Positions 1 to 8,000 of a stretch of DNA of 27,402 nt are shown here, piece after piece. Origin of the DNA: JANQPA01 sp964628385 (GTDB taxonomy: Bacteria > Bacteroidota > Bacteroidia > Chitinophagales > Saprospiraceae); NCBI GenBank assembly GCA_964628385.1, contig CAZVOD010000064.1, forward strand, positions 1 to 27,402, in the 5' to 3' direction. Below the pieces are notes generated by a model. That model worked only from the letters and a program-made list of their open reading frames with translations, made no database searches and was not told the origin of the DNA. The first letter of the stretch is position 1, and every line of letters begins with the position of its first letter. Made by a program: the position numbers and the translations under genes.

Positions 1-62
1 TCAGTTGGTAGAGCATCAGCCTTCCAAGCTGAAAGTCGCGGGTTCGAGTCTCGTCGCCCGCT
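1..62 (+). tRNA. tRNA-Gly(UCC), 5' end cut by window edge
   Basis: This is the 3' part of a glycine tRNA, beginning inside the D arm (TCAGTTGGTAGAGCA). The anticodon loop CTTCCAA at 21-27 gives anticodon TCC, followed by a T arm with GGGTTCGAGTC. The 3' acceptor strand CGCCCGC occupies 55-61 and the discriminator base T is at 62. The 5' acceptor strand lies outside the window. No CCA is encoded. In Bacteroidota this tRNA commonly sits in a tRNA cluster upstream of tuf, which fits what follows. Confidence 0.93.
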
Positions 63-168
63 CAAATTTTAATTTTATTCGGGTATTTGAAATGAAGGGA
101 GAGTTCAGAGCTCGTTCAGGCGAGATGAAAAGTGTCAGATTGTTGGCATTTCCCGATTGGAATATCTT

Positions 169-243
<75 letters not shown>

Positions 244-300
244 AGATAGAATCTAAACTAAGTTTCATACTCTTTATTTTACTTTAAAAAATGAAAATCG

Positions 301-1494
301 ATGGCTAAGGATACATTTCAGCGGACGAAACCTCACCTTAACATTGGTACGATCGGACACGTTGACCACGGTAAGACTACTTTAACAGCAGCAATTACGT
401 ACGTGCTTTCTAAGGCGGGTACAGCTCAAAAAATGGACTACGCTTCTATCGATGCTGCACCAGAAGAAAGGGAAAGAGGGATTACAATTAATACGGCTCA
501 CGTTGAGTACGAAACGGCAAACCGTCACTACGCGCACGTAGATTGTCCGGGTCACGCCGATTATGTTAAGAACATGGTGACGGGTGCTGCCCAGATGGAT
601 GGTGCTATTCTTGTAGTTGCATCAACAGATGGTCCTATGCCTCAAACTCGTGAGCACATCTTGTTGGCTCGTCAGGTAGGGGTACCTGCAATCGTCGTAT
701 TTATGAACAAGGTTGATCTTGTTGACGATGAGGAGATGCTTGAGCTAGTAGAGATGGAAGTGCGTGAACTATTGGATTCTTATGAATTCCCTGGTGACGA
801 TACGCCTATCGTAATGGGTTCAGCTCTTAAAGCTCTGGAAGGTGATGATGATGCATCAGCAAAAATTCAAGAACTAATGGATGCTGTTGACGAATGGGTT
901 CCAGAACCAGAACGTTTGGTTGATAAGCCATTCTTGATGCCAGTAGAGGATGTATTCTCTATCACTGGTCGCGGTACAGTTGCTACCGGACGTATTGAGC
1001 GTGGTGTTATTAATGTAGGTGATTCTGTAGAGATTATCGGTATGCAGGAAGAAGGTGCCAAAATGACTTCTACTGTTACTGGAGTAGAGATGTTCCGTAA
1101 ATTATTGGACCGTGGTGAGGCCGGTGATAACGCTGGTTTATTGCTTCGTGGTATCGACAAGAAGGACATCAGACGTGGTATGGTTATTTGTAAGCCGGGT
1201 TCTGTGACTCCACACTCTGTATTCAAGTGTGAGGTTTATGTACTGGGTAAAGAGGAGGGTGGTCGTCACACACCATTCTTTAACGGATATCGTCCACAGT
1301 TCTATTTCCGTACAACTGACGTAACAGGCGATGTTTCTCTTCCTGATGGAGTAGAAATGGTAATGCCTGGCGATAACGTTTCTTTGACCGTTAAGTTAAT
1401 CAACCCTGTAGCCATGGAAAAAGGATTGCGTTTTGCGATTCGTGAAGGTGGTCGTACAGTGGGTGCCGGTCAGGTAACTGAGATCGTACAATAA
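301..1494 (+). CDS. tuf: Translation elongation factor EF-Tu
   Basis: EF-Tu delivers aminoacyl-tRNA to the ribosomal A site as a GTP complex in the cytoplasm. At 397 aa it has the usual bacterial length. The G domain shows the P-loop GHVDHGKT (residues 19-26), the switch I motif RGITI (59-63), DCPGH (81-85) with the catalytic His85, and NKVD (136-139). Two beta-barrel domains follow, ending in the usual basic GGRTVGAGQVTEI stretch. The start MAKDTFQRTKPHLNIGTIGH is the family norm. The ATG is preceded by an A-rich leader without a Shine-Dalgarno, as is usual in Bacteroidota. It lies between tRNA-Thr and tRNA-Trp, the standard arrangement in this phylum. The annotation is near certain. Confidence 0.99.
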   Translation: MAKDTFQRTKPHLNIGTIGHVDHGKTTLTAAITYVLSKAGTAQKMDYASIDAAPEERERGITINTAHVEYETANRHYAHVDCPGHADYVKNMVTGAAQMDGAILVVASTDGPMPQTREHILLARQVGVPAIVVFMNKVDLVDDEEMLELVEMEVRELLDSYEFPGDDTPIVMGSALKALEGDDDASAKIQELMDAVDEWVPEPERLVDKPFLMPVEDVFSITGRGTVATGRIERGVINVGDSVEIIGMQEEGAKMTSTVTGVEMFRKLLDRGEAGDNAGLLLRGIDKKDIRRGMVICKPGSVTPHSVFKCEVYVLGKEEGGRHTPFFNGYRPQFYFRTTDVTGDVSLPDGVEMVMPGDNVSLTVKLINPVAMEKGLRFAIREGGRTVGAGQVTEIVQ

Positions 1495-1521
1495 AATTAC
1501 ATTTGTTACTTTAGCATATAT

Positions 1522-1564
1522 TACTGTCTCATTTTTCCATATGACGTGAAATTTTGAGACAGTA
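1522..1564 (+). other. Hairpin between tuf and tRNA-Trp
   Basis: A perfect 10-bp inverted repeat is present: TACTGTCTCA at 1522-1531 and TGAGACAGTA at 1555-1564, with a 23-nt loop. It starts 27 nt after the tuf stop and ends 6 nt before the tRNA-Trp 5' end. No U-tract follows, so it reads more like an RNA-processing or mRNA 3'-end stabilising structure than an intrinsic terminator. The function is inferred only. Confidence 0.55.
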
Positions 1565-1570
1565 CTATCT

Positions 1571-1643
1571 ACGGGCTTAGCTCAGCTGGTAGAGCGACGG
1601 TCTCCAAAACCGTAGGCCGAGGGTTCGAATCCTTCAGCCCGTG
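1571..1643 (+). tRNA. tRNA-Trp(CCA)
   Basis: The acceptor strands ACGGGCT (1571-1577) and AGCCCGT (1636-1642) pair fully. The D arm is AGCTCAGCTGGTAGAGC. The anticodon stem ACGGT/ACCGT holds the loop CTCCAAA, giving anticodon CCA for tryptophan. The T arm contains GGGTTCGAATCC. The discriminator G is at 1643. No CCA is encoded: CAT follows. A tryptophan tRNA between tuf and secE is a conserved feature of this gene block. Confidence 0.97.
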
Positions 1644-1652
1644 CATCATGTT

Positions 1653-1692
1653 TGCGGGTTGTAGTTGTAAACTAGCTTACCTACAACCCGCA
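1653..1692 (+). promoter_or_regulatory. Strong hairpin between tRNA-Trp and secE
   Basis: A perfect 12-bp stem is formed by TGCGGGTTGTAG (1653-1664) and CTACAACCCGCA (1681-1692), with a 16-nt loop. It is followed by GTTTAATATTTGG, which is T-rich but interrupted, and the secE start lies 17 nt downstream. It could be a weak terminator or attenuator after the tRNA operon, or a tRNA 3'-processing boundary. The sequence alone does not decide between these. Confidence 0.55.
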
Positions 1693-1709
1693 GTTTAATA
1701 TTTGGAATA

Positions 1710-1898
1710 ATGGATAGATTGACAATTTATTTGAAGGAAAGTTATAATGAACTAATCAATAAGGTAACCTGGCCTAAGCTGTCTAGCTTACAAAGCAATA
1801 CTGTTCTGGTTCTAATAGCTTCATTGATTTTCGCGTTGATCATCTTGATAATGGACTTGATATCCAAAAATACCCTGGATTTGATCTACGGGATCTAA
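1710..1898 (+). CDS. secE: Preprotein translocase subunit SecE
   Basis: SecE is the small essential membrane subunit of the SecYEG protein-export channel. The 62-aa product matches the minimal single-span SecE typical of Bacteroidota. An amphipathic N-terminal helix contains the conserved motif NKVTWPK (residues 17-23), followed by one hydrophobic membrane segment at about residues 31-53 (VLVLIASLIFALIILIMDLI). It lies 12 bp before nusG, so the two are surely co-transcribed, as in most bacteria. The combination of TWP motif, position and size makes the call secure. Confidence 0.97.
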   Translation: MDRLTIYLKESYNELINKVTWPKLSSLQSNTVLVLIASLIFALIILIMDLISKNTLDLIYGI

Positions 1899-1910
1899 TG
1901 CGATAAAGAA

Positions 1911-2459
1911 ATGTCGGAAGAAAAAAAGTGGTATTCCCTTAGAGTAATAAGTGGAAAAGAGCGAAAAATCAAGGAAAGAATTGAGAAAGAACTTCAAATC
2001 AACAAGTGGGAAGGTTGTATCTCTCAGATTCTAGTTCCTACCGAGAAAGTATATAAAATTAGAAATGGTAAAAAAGTCATTTCTGAAAGAAATATTCTTC
2101 CCGGATATATCTTGATCGAGGCACTTCCCAATAGGTTTTCTGGTGAAATAATCACTGCTATCGCCGACATTCCTAATGTCATTCATTTCTTGGGAAAAAA
2201 CAATCCCATTCCGATGAGAGAGGCTGAAGCTAACCGTATGCTTGGGAAAGTCGATGAATCTCAGGATGCAGGGGAATCTCTGATCGAACCTTTCATCGTT
2301 GGTGAAACAGTAAAAATAATCGATGGGCCATTTAGCGAATTTGTGGGAGATATTCAGGAGGTAAATGAAGAGAAGAAGAAGCTAAAGGTAATCGTAAAGA
2401 TTTTTGGTAGAGGAACAGAAGTGGAGTTGAATTTTATGCAGGTAGAAAAAACATCCTAG
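1911..2459 (+). CDS. nusG: Transcription termination/antitermination factor NusG
   Basis: NusG binds the RNA polymerase clamp, controls pausing, and links polymerase to Rho or to the ribosome. The 182-aa protein has an N-terminal NGN domain (about residues 5-110, including KWYSLRVISGKERKIKERIE and the LPGYILIE core at 63-70) and a C-terminal KOW domain (about 130-180, starting FIVGETVKIIDGPFSEFVG). The start ATG lies 12 nt after secE, and rplK follows after a 73-bp spacer holding a hairpin. No insertion domain is seen. This is ordinary NusG rather than a specialised paralogue, judging by its position in the secE-nusG-rplK block. Confidence 0.98.
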   Translation: MSEEKKWYSLRVISGKERKIKERIEKELQINKWEGCISQILVPTEKVYKIRNGKKVISERNILPGYILIEALPNRFSGEIITAIADIPNVIHFLGKNNPIPMREAEANRMLGKVDESQDAGESLIEPFIVGETVKIIDGPFSEFVGDIQEVNEEKKKLKVIVKIFGRGTEVELNFMQVEKTS

Positions 2460-2474
2460 CAAAATAATTTTTTC

Positions 2475-2508
2475 GCGCTATGGCCACTGTGCCTGCTTCC
2501 AATAGCGC
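2475..2508 (+). promoter_or_regulatory. Hairpin in nusG-rplK spacer
   Basis: GCGCTAT (2475-2481) pairs perfectly with ATAGCGC (2502-2508). The stem extends inward by GG/CC around a bulged A at 2501, leaving a loop of about 15 nt. There is no U-tract after it; the rplK start is 24 nt downstream. In other bacteria ribosomal protein L1 represses translation from the rplK leader. Whether this hairpin serves that purpose is not shown here. Confidence 0.4.
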
Positions 2509-2532
2509 AAAGTTGATGTAAAAAATGTCGAG

Positions 2533-2982
2533 ATGGCAAAAGAAGTAGATACGTTTATAAAACTTCAGGTCAAAGGTGGCCAGGCAAATCCAGCTCCTCC
2601 GGTGGGGCCTGCATTAGGTGCCAAAGGAGTTAATATTATGGAGTTTTGCAAGCGATTTAATGCCAAAACCCAGGACTCTATGGGTAAAATAGTACCCGTA
2701 GTGATCACTGTTTATAAGGATAAGTCGTTTGAATTCATAGTTAAAACTCCACCGGCTGCTATGCAACTGATGGAAGCAGCTAATAAGAAAAAAGGATCGC
2801 CTGAACCTAATCGTAATAAGGTTGGGTCAGTTACCTGGGATCAAGTTAAAGTGATTGCCGAAAACAAAATGCCTGATTTGAACTGCTTCACTGTTGAATC
2901 GGCTATGAAGATGGTAGCTGGTACAGCGAGAAGTATGGGGTTCACCATTGACGGAAAACCTCCATGGGAAGGTGAGAGCTAA
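2533..2982 (+). CDS. rplK: 50S ribosomal protein L11
   Basis: L11 binds 23S rRNA in the GTPase-associated centre and helps factor-dependent GTP hydrolysis. The 149-aa product shows the L11 N-terminal signature MAKEVDTFIKLQVKGGQA and NPAPPVGPALGAKGVNIMEF with the two conserved prolines. The C-terminal rRNA-binding domain includes the usual GTARSMGF. The ATG at 2533 is favoured over the nearby out-of-frame ATG at 2525, because only 2533 gives the family start. It is followed by rplA after 74 bp. A translationally coupled L11-L1 pair is the norm in bacteria. Confidence 0.99.
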   Translation: MAKEVDTFIKLQVKGGQANPAPPVGPALGAKGVNIMEFCKRFNAKTQDSMGKIVPVVITVYKDKSFEFIVKTPPAAMQLMEAANKKKGSPEPNRNKVGSVTWDQVKVIAENKMPDLNCFTVESAMKMVAGTARSMGFTIDGKPPWEGES

Positions 2983-3056
2983 ATTTTAATTTTCAAAAAA
3001 AGGGAGTGGTTGAATCCTAAATTTCAGCGACGTTAGCACCTTAAAATTTTGATATC

Positions 3057-3752
3057 ATGGGTAAAAAGGCCAGTAAAAAAAGAACTGCTGCCAACGAAAA
3101 AGTCGATAGCGAAAAGCTTTATTCATTAGATGAAGCGATGGGACTCGTTAAAGACGTCAACATTGCCAAGTTTGATGCATCTGTGGATGTACACGTAAGG
3201 TTAGGTGTTGACCCTCGTAAAGCCGATCAGGCCATTAGAGGTACTGTATCACTGCCACACGGTACTGGTAAAACAAAGAGAGTATTGGTATTTTGTACTC
3301 CTGACAAGGAGCAGGAAGCAAAAGATGCCGGTGCTGATCATGTAGGTCTTGATGAGTATATCACAAAGGTACAGGAAGGCTGGACGGATATTGATGTGGT
3401 AGTAGCGATGCCTCAGGTAATGGGTAAAGTAGGTAGATTGGGACGTATTTTGGGTCCAAGAGGATTGATGCCTAACCCCAAGACTGGTACTGTTACGCCC
3501 AACGTAGGTGCTGCCGTTGCAGAGGTGAAAAAAGGTAAGATATCTTTTCGGGTAGATAAGTACGGTATCATTCATTCTTCAATAGGAAGGGTTTCATTTG
3601 ATCCCAACCAACTCACTGACAATGCAAATGAATTGTTGGGCACTTTGATTAGAATGAAGCCGTCCACAGCAAAAGGTATCTATGTCAAGTCAGTTACCAT
3701 AGCTAGTACCATGAGCCCGGGTATCAAAGTAGATCCAAAAACTCTTCGTTAA
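3057..3752 (+). CDS. rplA: 50S ribosomal protein L1
   Basis: L1 forms the mobile stalk at the ribosomal E site and in many bacteria also represses its own operon at the translational level. At 231 aa it has the normal length. The family block GRLGRILGPRGLMPNPK is present, followed by KTGTVTPNV and a C-terminal region KGIYVKSVTIASTMSPGIKVD. The N-terminal GKKASKKRTAANEKV is lysine-rich, as expected for an rRNA binder. Only 18 bp separate it from rplJ, so it is tightly linked to the L10 gene. Confidence 0.99.
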   Translation: MGKKASKKRTAANEKVDSEKLYSLDEAMGLVKDVNIAKFDASVDVHVRLGVDPRKADQAIRGTVSLPHGTGKTKRVLVFCTPDKEQEAKDAGADHVGLDEYITKVQEGWTDIDVVVAMPQVMGKVGRLGRILGPRGLMPNPKTGTVTPNVGAAVAEVKKGKISFRVDKYGIIHSSIGRVSFDPNQLTDNANELLGTLIRMKPSTAKGIYVKSVTIASTMSPGIKVDPKTLR

Positions 3753-3770
3753 TCCAAAAATTCGTTTGAC

Positions 3771-4331
3771 ATGACAAGAGCAGAAAAAACACAATTGATC
3801 GAAGAGTTGACTGAGAAGTTTCAGGAATCCAAATTCTTCTACCTTATAGATCCTACTTCGATGAACGTAGCGGATACCAATGCATTCAGAAAAGCTTGTT
3901 TTGAAAAGGGTATTCAAATGAAGGCCGTAAAAAATAAGCTGGTAATGAGAGCCCTTGAAAGGGTGACAGATGCAGAGTATGACCGTTTAATGCCGCACTT
4001 GAGGGGAACTACTGCGATTCTTTTTTCGGAGAGTGGCAAAACGCCTGCTGTCGTACTAAAAGATTTCAGAGGAGAAGATGGTGAAATTCCTGCTTTAAAA
4101 GCAGCTTATATCGATCAGGATGTCATCGAAGGAGATGACCAGATCGAATTTTTGACCAAGTTAAAGTCCAAAGAGGATTTACTTGGCGAATTGATCACGT
4201 TATTGGAAAGTCCTGCCAAGACATTGGTATCCACACTTACTTCAAGCGAGCAGAAGCTAGCTGGTTTGGTAAATTACGGGCCTAATACGCTTGCCGGATT
4301 ATTACAAACAATTGAAGATAAAGCAAAGTAA
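3771..4331 (+). CDS. rplJ: 50S ribosomal protein L10
   Basis: L10 anchors dimers of L7/L12 to 23S rRNA, forming the stalk that recruits translation factors. The 186-aa protein starts MTRAEKTQLIEELTEKFQES and has the rRNA-binding core AFRKACFEKGIQMKAVKNKLVMRALE, then a C-terminal helix that would carry the L7/L12 dimers. It is slightly longer than the roughly 165-175 aa usual in other bacteria. The L10 leader typical of other bacteria cannot fit in the 18-bp gap to rplA, so any L10-binding site would have to lie within rplA or be absent. Confidence 0.98.
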   Translation: MTRAEKTQLIEELTEKFQESKFFYLIDPTSMNVADTNAFRKACFEKGIQMKAVKNKLVMRALERVTDAEYDRLMPHLRGTTAILFSESGKTPAVVLKDFRGEDGEIPALKAAYIDQDVIEGDDQIEFLTKLKSKEDLLGELITLLESPAKTLVSTLTSSEQKLAGLVNYGPNTLAGLLQTIEDKAK

Positions 4332-4343
4332 GGCTTCCATCTT

Positions 4344-4366
4344 GAGTGCATTGTGAGAAGGCACTC
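4344..4366 (+). promoter_or_regulatory. Small hairpin in rplJ-rplL spacer
   Basis: GAGTGC (4344-4349) pairs perfectly with GCACTC (4361-4366) around an 11-nt loop, 12 nt after the rplJ stop. The spacer is 102 bp, unusually wide for this pair. L7/L12 is needed in several copies per L10, so independent translation or an extra promoter would make sense here. I see no clear promoter. Confidence 0.3.
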
Positions 4367-4433
4367 TGTTCAAATAAAATATGTTACGCACCCAGAAATA
4401 TTGTTTCACTAAACGGGTCAAAATTTTTCTAAA

Positions 4434-4820
4434 ATGGCTGAATTAAAAGAAATAGCGGAAACGCTGGTAAACTTATCAATTAAACAAGTAAGTGAGCTTG
4501 CACAGATTTTGAAAGACGAGTATGGTATCGAGCCTGCTGCTGCTGCTCCTGTTGCTGTAGCTGCCGGCGGAGGTGGAGCTGAAGGTGGCGAAGCTGCCGC
4601 TGCCGAAAAGACAGAATTCGATGTTATCCTTACTTCTGCTGGTTCTGCAAAGCTAAAGGTAGTAAAAGAAGTAAAAACGCTTCTTGGCCTTGGTTTGAAA
4701 GATGCTAAAGCACTTGTAGACGGTGCTCCTGCTCCTGTCAAAGAAGGAGTATCAAAGGATGAGGCAGAAGAGTTGAAGAAAGCATTAGAAGCCGTAGGTG
4801 CTGAGGTTGAACTAAAGTAG
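4434..4820 (+). CDS. rplL: 50S ribosomal protein L7/L12
   Basis: L7/L12 is the multicopy stalk protein that contacts EF-Tu, EF-G and other GTPase factors. The 128-aa product has the N-terminal dimerisation helices (MAELKEIAETLVNLSIKQVSEL), an Ala/Gly-rich flexible hinge at about residues 36-60, and the C-terminal globular domain with KTEFDVIL, VVKEVKTLLGLGLKDAKALVD and a final EELKKALEAVGAEVELK. These are textbook features. A 204-bp spacer with two hairpins separates it from rpoB. Confidence 0.99.
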   Translation: MAELKEIAETLVNLSIKQVSELAQILKDEYGIEPAAAAPVAVAAGGGGAEGGEAAAAEKTEFDVILTSAGSAKLKVVKEVKTLLGLGLKDAKALVDGAPAPVKEGVSKDEAEELKKALEAVGAEVELK

Positions 4821-4878
4821 ACCTTAATCTGTTACTATAATCTTGTTTAATGAATTTTTATACAAGTTCATACGTCCA

Positions 4879-4912
4879 AGGCTTAGCCAATATCCTAAAA
4901 TCGGCTAAGCCT
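4879..4912 (+). promoter_or_regulatory. First hairpin in rplL-rpoB spacer
   Basis: AGGCTTAGCC (4879-4888) and GGCTAAGCCT (4903-4912) form a perfect 10-bp stem with a 14-nt loop. An outer imperfect stem may extend it (ACGTCCA with TGGCGT, one bulge). The following bases CTAAAAAAG are A-rich rather than T-rich. In E. coli the rplL-rpoB gap holds a partial terminator and an RNase III site that lower rpoB expression relative to rplL. An equivalent role here is inference from position. Confidence 0.5.
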
Positions 4913-4925
4913 ACTGGCGTCTAAA

Positions 4926-4948
4926 AAAGTTCAAATTAATTGAACTTT
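4926..4948 (+). promoter_or_regulatory. Second hairpin in rplL-rpoB spacer
   Basis: AAAGTTCAA (4926-4934) and TTGAACTTT (4940-4948) form a perfect 9-bp stem with a 5-nt loop, only 13 nt after the first hairpin. The A-run just before it and the T's within the 3' arm mean it might also act in the opposite direction. It is AT-rich and may instead be a protein-binding palindrome. An AT-rich stretch (about 4963-4978, containing TATAATTATATA) follows and could be part of a promoter, but it does not match the Bacteroidota consensus. Confidence 0.4.
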
Positions 4949-5024
4949 CCATACAACTTCGTAGTATAATTATATACCGATCTGATTGTTTTATCGATCG
5001 ACAACTTAAATAAAGGAAGTTTCA

Positions 5025-8000
5025 ATGACATCAAACGGTAACGTTCTTAAGGCTGAAGAGCTAAGATTCAATTTCGGCAAGATTAAACTCGCCAAACAAT
5101 ACCCTGACTTACTAGAGATACAGTTGAAATCTTTTATGGAGTTCTTCCAATTGGAAACAACTCCTGAAAATCGTGTCAACGAGGGGTTATACAAAGTGTT
5201 TCAAGAAAATTTCCCCATAACGGATGCTCGAAACATTTTTGTACTTGAATTTCTAGATTATTTTGTAGATCCGCCAAGATACACTATCGCAGAATGTATG
5301 CAGCGCGGACTTACTTACAGTGTACCATTGAAAGCTAAGTTGCGTTTGTCCTGTAATGACGAGGAACACGTTGACTTCCAAACTATTGTACAGGATGTTT
5401 TCCTCGGGAATATCCCCTACATGACTCCCAAAGGTACTTTTGTTATCAATGGTGCTGAAAGAGTAATCGTATCCCAGTTACACCGTTCTCCGGGGGTATT
5501 CTTTGGACAGAGTTTTCACCCCAACGGTACCAAAATCTATTCTGCCCGGGTTATACCTTTTAAAGGAGCCTGGATGGAATTCGCTACTGACATCAATAAT
5601 GTCATGTATGCTTACATCGACAGGAAAAAGAAGTTTCCCGTAACAACATTACTTCGTGCTATTGGCTTTGATACGGATAAAGCCATTCTAGATATTTTCA
5701 ATTTGGCAGACGAAGTAAAAGCTACTGAAGAACAGCTCGAAGCTTCTATCGGGCGTAAGTTGGCCGCTAGAGTGTTAAGAAGCTGGACGGAAGATTTCGT
5801 GGATGAAGATACAGGTGAGGTGGTCACTATTGAGCGTAATGAAATTATTCTCGAGCGTGATATTGTATTGGATGAGGAAAATATTAAGAAAATCCTCGAG
5901 GCTGATGCAGATATGGTAATTCTGCAAAAAGAAGACGTAGAAGAAGACTATTCTATTATATATAACACGCTTCAAAAAGATCCGTCAAGTTCGGAGATTG
6001 AAGCCGTTCAACACATATACAGACAACTAAGAGGTACAGACCCACCGGACGAAGAAACGGCTCGTGGTATTATCGACAAGCTTTTCTTTTCGGACAAAAG
6101 ATACAATCTTGGAGAGGTAGGTCGCTATAAGATCAACAAAAAGCTGGCTCTGGAAACTGACAAAGAAACGTTGGTACTCACCAAGGAAGATATCATCGCT
6201 ATTGTGGTTTATCTGGTACGCTTGATGAATCAAAGGGCAGAAATTGATGATATCGATCACTTGAGCAATCGTAGAGTAAGAACAGTGGGTGAGCAGTTGT
6301 ACGCTCAGTTTGGTGTAGGTCTGGCTCGTATGGCCAGAACCATAAGAGAACGGATGAATGTTAGAGACAACGAAGTTTTTACGCCTATAGATTTGATCAA
6401 CGCCAGGACTTTGTCGTCGGTAATTAACTCCTTTTTCGGGACAAGCCAGCTGTCACAGTTCCTTGATCAGACCAACTCATTATCTGAGATCACTCACAAA
6501 AGAAGGATATCAGCTCTGGGCCCTGGTGGTCTTTCCAGAGAGCGTGCAGGTTTTGAGGTACGAGACGTTCACTATTCTCACTACGGGCGTTTGTGTACGA
6601 TCGAGACACCAGAAGGGCCTAATATTGGGTTGATCTCTACTTTGTGTGTACACGCCAAGATCAACAAGATGGGATTCCTGGAAACTCCTTACCGTAAGGT
6701 AGCAGATGGGAGAGTGGTAGTAGAAGAAGACCCGAAGTATCTATCTGCGGAGGGAGAAGATTTCAAAAGAATCGCTCAGGCCAATGCACCTATGGATACG
6801 GAGACGGGAGCTTTTCACGCCGACAGAATTAAGTGTAGAGAGCACGGTGATTTCCCTGTTCTTGAGCCTGATGAGATTGAATACATGGATGTTGCTCCTA
6901 ACCAGATTGTGGGGGTTTCGGCATCTTTGATTCCTTTCCTAGAAAATGATGATGCCAACCGTGCCTTGATGGGGTCCAATATGCAGCGACAGGCTGTGCC
7001 ATTGGTGAAGCCCAGCTCGCCTGTTGTAGGTACTGGTCTGGAAGGAAAAGTAGCCCGTGATTCGCGGATGCTTATCAATGCAGAGGGGGATGGTGTAGTT
7101 GAGTATGTGGATGCTAATGAAGTAATTATTAAGTATGATCGAACAGAAGAAGAAGAGCTGGTATCTTTTGAAGATGCCAAGAAGCGCTATTCTCTAATCA
7201 AATTTCGCAGAACTAACCAAGGTACTTGTATTAATCTTCGCCCAATTGTAAGAAGAGGAGAGCGGGTTGTGAAGGGGCAGATTCTTTGTGATGGTTATGC
7301 TACTGAAAAAGGAGAGTTAGCACTGGGTCAAAACCTTAAGGTGGCTTTCATGCCATGGAAAGGGTATAACTTTGAAGATGCGATTGTACTTTCTGAGCGG
7401 GTAGTTATAGATGATATCTTCACTTCGGTACATATTGAGCACTTTGAACTGGACGTAAGAGATACTAAGCTTGGTGAGGAAGAACTTACCAACGATATAC
7501 CTAACGTCAGTGAAGAGGCAACGAAAGACCTGGATGAGAACGGAATTATCCGCGTGGGAGCATGGGTTAAAGAAGGGGATATCCTTATTGGTAAGATTAC
7601 TCCTAAGGGAGAATCTGATCCGACACCGGAAGAAAAACTGCTCCGCGCTATATTTGGTGATAAAGCCGGTGATGTAAAAGATGCTTCTCTAAAAGCTTCT
7701 CCTTCTACGAAAGGTATTATCATCAATAAGCAGCTGTTTGCCAGAGCTAAGAAAGATAAAGTTCAAAAAGCACAGGAAAAAGAGTTGCTTGATAAGCTGG
7801 ATGCAGGTCACAAGATCGTTACTAACGAGATGTTGACGGTTCTCATTGACAAGTTGATGATCTTGTTAAAAGGTAAAATCAGCAACGGGGTGAGAAGCGT
7901 TTATAATGAGCAGCTAATACCAGTAGGTGAAAAGTTTGATGCGCAAAAGTTACGTGACATCGATTACTCTTCTATCGATTACAGCAATTGGACAGAGGAT

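Noticed and set aside
3753..3770. L10 autoregulatory leader before rplJ
   Set aside because: The gap is only 18 bp, too short for the known leader; any such element would have to overlap rplA.
7328..7726. Minus-strand open frame of 132 codons within rpoB
   Set aside because: Antisense shadow of a conserved gene with a low-complexity Ser-rich translation.
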